Program-made: the position numbers and the translations under genes
In this document: positions 57,860 through 64,000 of the stretch, piece after piece
How the letters are laid out: the number at the start of each line of letters is the position of its first letter
How positions within the stretch are numbered: position 1 is the stretch's first letter
Origin: Eledone cirrhosa
Lineage: Eukaryota > Mollusca > Cephalopoda > Octopoda > Eledonidae
Direction: 5' to 3'
Length of the DNA stretch: 64,000 nt
Assembly: GCA_964016885.1 (NCBI GenBank)
Contig: OZ024743.1
Location: 17,035,499 to 17,099,498, forward strand
The notes under the pieces: model-generated
Seen by the model: only the letters and a program-made list of their open reading frames with translations
Told to the model about the DNA's origin: nothing
The model's database searches: none

Positions 57860-58790
57860 TGTAATTGACCTCTGCGCTTCTTCAGTTTTCATAATAATTT
57901 CTTCCATGTGATGATACCATATTAGACAGCAGTAATGAATATGGTGTGGCGCAAATGTAGAGAGAAAAGTAAGATGATGTTAGAAATAACAAAAAATTCA
58001 GTAAAACATGTATTCCACGTCAGCTTAGATGTGTATGTGAGTACTCCAGCTTACATTTTTATCAACAATTACTCCAGGGTCTCTGGTACCATTGGATGCC
58101 ACATGGCTTCAGCAGGGGAAAGTGAATAAGGAAACTTTAGTGCATTCTCAGTACCAAATCCAAAATCAAATTCATTATCGTTTAGTGAAATACTTTTGAT
58201 TTTCGCTCATTGGATAACAGCAAGCAAATCTGATTGAAGGTTTGACCGGTCCCGTACTTCATTAGTTGCAGTCTGGAGGTTGTAATCATCTACGAATTTT
58301 ATTATTTTGCTGTGCCGGATGACATATACAATGTTACTGATGTAAAAATTGAAGAGATCTTGGGCTCAAAACAGTGCTATGGTTGTCGCCACACGTACTT
58401 TAGTTTCTCGCTGTTCATCAGGAAACATTTAATCTACTGTAATAGTTTCCGTTGACTCCAACATTGAAGTTTCTACTAGAGTGTGCTAGGCTCAACCTTC
58501 ACAAATACTTTGCTGAAATCAATTAATGTACATCAATGTTTAGAGAAATCTTCAAAAGCTTTTATCAAATCTGCAACAATGATGCTATTTGGGTTTCTGC
58601 AAATTGTATCTTTCCAGGAATTTTCGAGTTATTCGTTATCTCACAAACCTTTGAAATACATTAATGATAGGCAAGATAAGTGAAAGAGTGTGGTGATTTA
58701 CTGCAAGTCGGACAATAATTGTTCATAGATATAGGCTGCGCCCAGTGAATTGACATCGAGTCTAGCAACATTGGATTCAAGATGATGTTG
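57860..58790 (-). pseudogene. CR1/Jockey-type reverse transcriptase remnant
   Basis: Read leftwards on the minus strand in shifting frames: LIKAFEDFSK then LIDFSKVFVKVEPSTL near 58520 (motif A, usually DFSKAFD), LFNFYISNIVYVI near 58340 (block after motif B), KIIKFVDDYNLQTATNE near 58290 (motif C, F-x-DD), LQSDLLAVIQ, then DPGVIVDKNVSWSTHI near 58060 (usual DLGV-x-D-x-x-LSW), and a Cys-Cys near 57930. This succession is typical of RTs from the CR1/Jockey/I side and differs from both main lineages in the window. No endonuclease or ends could be found. Confidence 0.7.
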
Positions 58791-58799
58791 CCATTCCTT

Positions 58800-59112
58800 C
58801 GGAATAGTATTAGTGGAGGGCCGGTACCTGCTCATGAGTTGTGCTTAATTTACTTATTTCCTCGATATATTATGGGCGCTCAGATAAATTGTGTTATTGG
58901 AGAACAGCACTGATACTGTCAATGTCAACCATAACTAAACTGCTGGAAATAGAAAATTATTGTTTCTTCGGAATTGCACACACAACACTTTGGGACTGAG
59001 TTTGGTTTATTCAATGGCACAAGATTTGTCAGCTGTTTGATGGTCACACACGCACACACACACGCACACGCACACATATATACATATTATATATGTATAT
59101 ATATATATATTA

Positions 59113-59168
<56 letters not shown>

Positions 59169-59985
59169 TACCTATATTGTGAAACGAAGTCATCGAAAAG
59201 ACCGATATACCTTCGGTCGTTTTCGCTCTCACTCATAGTTTTAATTAAGCCACCGTAATTAGGATGCAAACAAATAGGAAAACAGAAGCTCACATTGATA
59301 GTTTAAATTGTGACAGAAACGTGACGCAGGAGTAGAGAATTTGACTATTTGGCCCCGGAATAATGCATTAATTTCTGCTACTCAATTTAGCTTTCGACAG
59401 TAGGTGGTAGACTGGTGTGCACAGAAATTAGGTAATCTGCGTGGAATTAGCCTGTTCTAAATAAGTCGAATACGAGCCTACTGTTTGTGGGGTGAATTAG
59501 CATGTAGAATAGTAACCTCCACTTTCAGTGTCATCTGACGGTTAAGGGAGTTAAGCTAGCATTCGCTGTTTTTGAACACGCTAGCACGTTTTCTCTCACA
59601 TTGCAAAATGTAAAGAATGAAAACATGTGATTAAGCACCCGACCATATATGTGTATGTGTGTTTTCTTGTGTAAGTGTAATTGTTTATGTGCGTTTGTGT
59701 ATATATGTGTGTGTGTAAGTGTGTGTGTATGTGCGTGTGTGTTTATATGTGCTTGCTCGTGGGTGCTTCCCCCTGTGAGAGATTGTATGTGTATGTGACA
59801 TTTCATTTGCAAAAGCAACACAACAGAGCAAGTAAAATTTGATTTTCTCTATAACCCCACATTTTCCACTTTTATATTACTACGTCATCAATCTTGTGTT
59901 CTCGTATATATATTCCTCCATGCCACTAAATTCTCTGTGATTTTTGTGCATATAATTAAATAATACATTACTATATTTATGTTGT
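58800..59985. other. No supportable gene; microsatellites inside
   Basis: (CA)n(TA)n at 59046-59172 and GTGTGTATGT-rich sequence at 59645-59750. A 96-codon minus-strand ORF (59531-59821) is a translation of that tract. Confidence 0.55.
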
Positions 59986-59989
59986 GTTC

Positions 59990-60677
59990 CTTATCAGAGA
60001 GGCCAGTGAAATAGAACTTAGAAGGCCAAGGCTAAACATAAAAAAAATGAATGGAATAACAACAACACCCAAACAAACAACACTGACCTAAGTGAAGTAT
60101 AAATAGATAGATAGATTAATAAATAAATAGATAAATAAATAAATACATACACTAGCACAATAACAACAAACACAAATATAAACACACGCTAGTAAAGGTA
60201 GAATACATTAACCAATACACAGTCACCCAAACACGAACACACATCAAACAAAACACTATACACACACGCAAACGCATGAGCAAAGAGGACACAAAAATAA
60301 ACAAATAAATAAATATATAAACAGACTAAATAAAGATGGCGTAGACATACAATGCAACGGGAGGAAACAATAGCACCACTGACACTGTTGCATATGTGCA
60401 ACGAAAGAACTTTGATAGACTATATATATCTGTTTGTGTCTATATTGTATCTGTATTTTTGACCGTTGGTCAGTCAATGGCAACATTGAGGACCGAATAC
60501 ATTAAATTAACCGATATAAAAGATACAGAAGCAAAAAGTGAAAACCAACCAAACAGTGAGTGTGTCCTGTTATTAATTTTGGCAAAATTACACAAATATG
60601 ACCCTCCCCAAGTATAAAACTATTTGTTTCGACACACGATCTCATATCAAAAACCTCGCAAAACTAATTCTTCGCCG

Positions 60678-60678
<1 letters not shown>
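59990..60678 (+). mobile_element. GIY-YIG retroelement 3' end, copy P3
   Basis: Begins inside the last ~30 codons of the ORF (ASEIELRRPRLN in P2) and covers the whole 3' region to AAAACCTCGCAAAACTAATTC, then (TA)n at 60679. It gives the fullest 3' end of the family. P2 lacks the last ~60 bp. Confidence 0.8.
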
Positions 60679-60756
<78 letters not shown>

Positions 60757-60809
60757 TAGATAGATATATACATATATACATATTCACACACAGGCACCCA
60801 CACCCACAT

Positions 60810-60867
<58 letters not shown>
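60679..60867. repeat. (TA)n (CA)n (TA)n compound microsatellite
   Basis: A ~75-bp TA tract, a GATA/CACA interlude and a second TA tract, at the 3' edge of P3. Confidence 0.95.
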
Positions 60868-60872
<5 letters not shown>

Positions 60873-61670
60873 CATATTAAGGAATGCGCTAGCAGACGTA
60901 GTGTATGATGAAGTTATATCTATATAAATGCATAAAGGCAGTGTGTGTAACTAAGATCTTATACTTACGCATGTTTACATTTCTACCTATAAGATATTTG
61001 TTTATATGTATGCACATTGGTGCAGTCGGGATTTGTATGGCCTTAAGTGGTCTCTAGAAGATATGGATCTGACTCCTGCATCCAAGTGATTATCCGATTA
61101 GCAATTCAACAATACGAAACACGTTTTTCTCCAGTCTGATGAGCAACTTGATGCTGGAGGTGGGACTTTAGCTTCCATATGATATGTTGAACCAAATACC
61201 AGCGAAACACATGCAAGACATCGATATTGAATAAGCAGATACATATATGTAAACGAACATGCATCGTGTTTTCTTACACTGTCTCTGCTGCAAATGCCGA
61301 TATTTGTATCAACACTTGTAATGCACGGAACTCCAAGTGAAAAGAGGTTTTGTATTGGGTGAGAGATAAAGGACAGAATACAGACACAATGTATTTTAGC
61401 TAAGCCCTCATTGATGCTTCTGTTTTAATTTGTAAACGATGTAGAGATAGAGGGACGTGATTCTACTAATATATGTTAAGCATTGGAATGACGTAGGAAT
61501 AATAGACCCATACTTTAAGTATAGTTCTATAAAATGCTTATGGGATAGTTTGTGGGGTTCTTAAATTAGATATATTTGGCAAACCCTCCTAATGTTTTCA
61601 ATTGCGTCTCAATTGCTACTTGTTCACTGGCTTAGTCCCCAATGAAAAATGTATTATTATTATCTCTAAC
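60868..61670. other. No supportable gene
   Basis: Mixed sequence without ORF, repeat core or microsatellite. Confidence 0.5.
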
Positions 61671-61673
61671 GAT

Positions 61674-61905
61674 TAGGGCAGTGGATTGGCAGTATCGCTA
61701 GTGGGCCGGATACCATGCTTCGCAGCATAGGGTTACGGTCCTCTATGATCTGAGTTAAAATCCTCCCGAGGTTAACTGTGCCATTCATCATTACGGCGTG
61801 GATAAAATAAAGTTCCAGTTACGCACTGGTGTCGATTTAATCGACTTTTCCCTCCCCCCCAAAATGCTGGCCGTGTGCCTATGTAAGAAACCATTATTAT
61901 CTCTA
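61674..61905 (+). repeat. Cephalopod SINE, full-length variant
   Basis: A tRNA-like head (GGATTGGCAGTATCGCTAGTGGGCCGG), CTGAGTTAAAATCCTCCCGAGG (B box changed), GATAAAATAAAGTTCCAGTTACGCACTGG, GTCGATTTAATCGACTTTTCC and a tail AAGAAACCATTATTAT. It retains a longer 3' part (GTCGATTTAATCGAC) than the other copies. Confidence 0.87.
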
Positions 61906-64000
61906 ATGATCTGATATATTGGAGCTATTTTTGGTATTCGCTCCCACCCCTCTTTACATTTTGAGGTAATTTCCTGCTTAGGTTATATTTGCATTTCATT
62001 TTTTAGACTTCGGTAAAATAAAATAAAATAACGATCAGGCATCGTGGTTAATAATCTATATACTAATTTCACATTTGCTGGCCTTTAAGGAACATTAGAA
62101 ACCAAATCCAAGTATTAATAATAGTGGGAGTAAAAGCAATGCCAAATTTCGTAGAGCACATACTTTTATTCTGAGTTAATTCATTATTAATTTTGGATGA
62201 TAGAGAAACTATACTGAATCCATTTCAGAGACAAGGTAACGCGTAAGATTGGCTACCAACTATCGCTGGCTTATATAGCATTATGGAGATAAGAGATAAA
62301 ACAATACGGTTATAAATCAGAAATGGTTTAACTTTCGAAATAATGTGATGTCTCGTTTTCCACTTGTTATGTCACAACATAGCCATAGAAGAAACTGACA
62401 CTGATTTGCAGATAAATATTAAATGGCATTACTGATATAGATAATTATATATATTCAATAATTACTCACAAACCAATATTGTTGCACAGGTTGAGTCAGA
62501 TGTTAATAATTATTGCGATATATTTTCCAATTATAAGCATATATCAATAATTGCAGTTATATTAAGTACGCATTCTGCAGAAATTTTATTACATAAGCTT
62601 TCATGTGAGTTGCGTAATTGTTGGTATGCTTTTTCCATACGGACTATGCAAGAAATTAATGAATCATACCAAACAACAATGTGAGTTTTAGCCTTTATTT
62701 TTATTTGAAAATAAAGCGGGTGTCATTGTCTATGAAAAACAGAATTTATGTCACAGCCGCACAACTTACATATCTCAAACAAATATAACTCATTGCTGCA
62801 TTAACAAAATAGTATTTAGAAAAGTGTAATACTTTTCAAATATTAATTCAAATATGTGCATTTAGATAATGAAAAGATAAACGTCCTCTTTATAACTATA
62901 ACATCGGTTCCCCCATAACATTACTTCCCTTTCACCTCCACAATAATATCCTGAAAGACGTAAATATTTATTTTAAATATATACTACCTACATAATGCTA
63001 AGTATTACTGATTATATGATAATTATTATAATCCTTATAATGTCACTGTAACAACTTAAACATTTATATATATATATATATATATAGCATACATTACCCG
63101 CTCTACTACCCTTAGTATTGAGTACTATGGTGCGTTATGGTCCATCTGGCTCCTTACCAGACTTCCTTCGTTATATATACTAGCACAAAAAACACCGTTC
63201 GTGTGGTTTGCGGCTGGCATGTGTAGTGTGTATATTGATATAATACACAAATATATATGCATGTAGATATGATATATCAAATAAAATGGTATTTGACAAT
63301 AAACACAGGAATTGAACGAAGTCTATGTTACACTGTATTCTGTAATCAGTAAAGTAATCCATAATACATTTAAAAAAGGACGATATTATATATAAACTGC
63401 ATTAGGAGAAAATTAGCAACGGAAATATATGCGATATTTTTTATAAATGTTATAATATAACGGCCGCTAAAGGGAAGTGTTGACATTTGAACCTTTTAAA
63501 GAAGTGAATCTTTAAATAAGCTATAAAATATATTTAATCAACAATCACAAAATTTAGCTCATAAATTATGTAATATTCATTCATTATTTATTCAAATTAA
63601 TCCAACTTATTTTACAAACGGGACAAAAAAATATATATTGTGGACGCAGCTCCGCACTCCTTTCTTTATTATAGTTAAGATATATATATATATATATATA
63701 TAAATGTATTCACTCTGTATAACTATATGGCTCCTCATATAACGTTTTGTCTACAGGTGGTACGCAAGCATGACATGTATATATGTGTAACGCTTGAAGC
63801 TGACTGATGTGCTTTCGGTACCGAATCCATGATTCAGCAATAGAGGGTAGCGATGCCATTACTACTGCCATTACATTACACATCGATATTCACCTTCAAT
63901 GAGACACCGTGTGTTTCAAGGCATTTGGTAACGACTACCAAAGACATAACTACCTGGTATTTTATCGTACCCGGACGATTGATAAGTTGGTGTATGGCCT
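61906..64000. other. AT-rich stretch, no supportable gene
   Basis: Short (TA)n tracts at 63066-63087 and 63677-63702. No ORF over 60 codons with recognisable content. Confidence 0.55.

Overview
The window looks like AT-rich, repeat-dominated nuclear DNA of a cephalopod mollusc, most likely an octopus. The main evidence is at least six copies of a tRNA-derived SINE with a pol III B-box-like stretch and the core GATAAAATAAAGTACCAG, which I recognise as the cephalopod/octopus SINE group. Long (TA)n, (CT)n and (CA)n tracts and several kinds of retroelement fit this. I see no bona fide host gene, tRNA, rRNA or CRISPR array. Every coding region I can recognise is retroelement or transposon derived and broken.

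Region 1 (1-34.8 kb) is a dense pile of non-LTR retrotransposons from two lineages in opposite orientations. Plus-strand elements (T1 3310-8870, T2 8871-14509, T4 ~17.9-21.93 kb, T5 ~25.95-28.65 kb, T3 28.65-34.09 kb, T6 34.1-34.83 kb) have two ORFs: a CCHC-knuckle ORF1, then an APE-type endonuclease plus reverse transcriptase ORF2. They look like the Tx1 branch of the L1 group. Minus-strand elements (D1 <1-3.24 kb, D2 14.5-17.9 kb, D3 21.93-25.64 kb) have one ORF with an N-terminal Myb-like region, an RT, a CCHC-type finger and a C-terminal PD-(D/E)XK (restriction-like) endonuclease, so they belong to the R2/R4/Dong branch. Nearly every junction is an (ATT)n tract, read as (TAA)n on the other strand. 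T1 and T2 are joined head to tail with only (ATT)11 between them.

Region 2 (34.8-49 kb) is AT-rich with few genes. It holds an unrecognised broken ORF (37.6-38.2 kb) and two 5'-truncated copies of a GIY-YIG nuclease retroelement (Penelope-like is the best guess) arranged head to head as a ~2.8 kb inverted repeat (38.5-41.3 kb). It also holds a ~533 bp partial tandem repeat that carries a well-formed candidate hammerhead ribozyme (42488-42570), a LINE C-terminal tail (43.8 kb), a 127-bp perfect-centred hairpin (44.0 kb), a mariner/Tc1 transposase fragment (44.4 kb) and a self-complementary (CT)n(TA)n(GA)n block (48.6 kb).

Region 3 (49-64 kb) contains two badly decayed RT remnants on the minus strand: an R2-like C-terminal half at 49.3-50.3 kb and a CR1/Jockey-like RT at 57.9-58.8 kb. 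It also has further SINEs, two more GIY-YIG element 3' ends, copies of a (TA)n-anchored dispersed repeat, and long microsatellites. Between these I see only AT-rich sequence with no supportable gene.

No genes here cooperate in a host pathway. What the window records is retroelement biology: microsatellite-anchored insertion, tandem and inverted copies, and independent decay of related copies.
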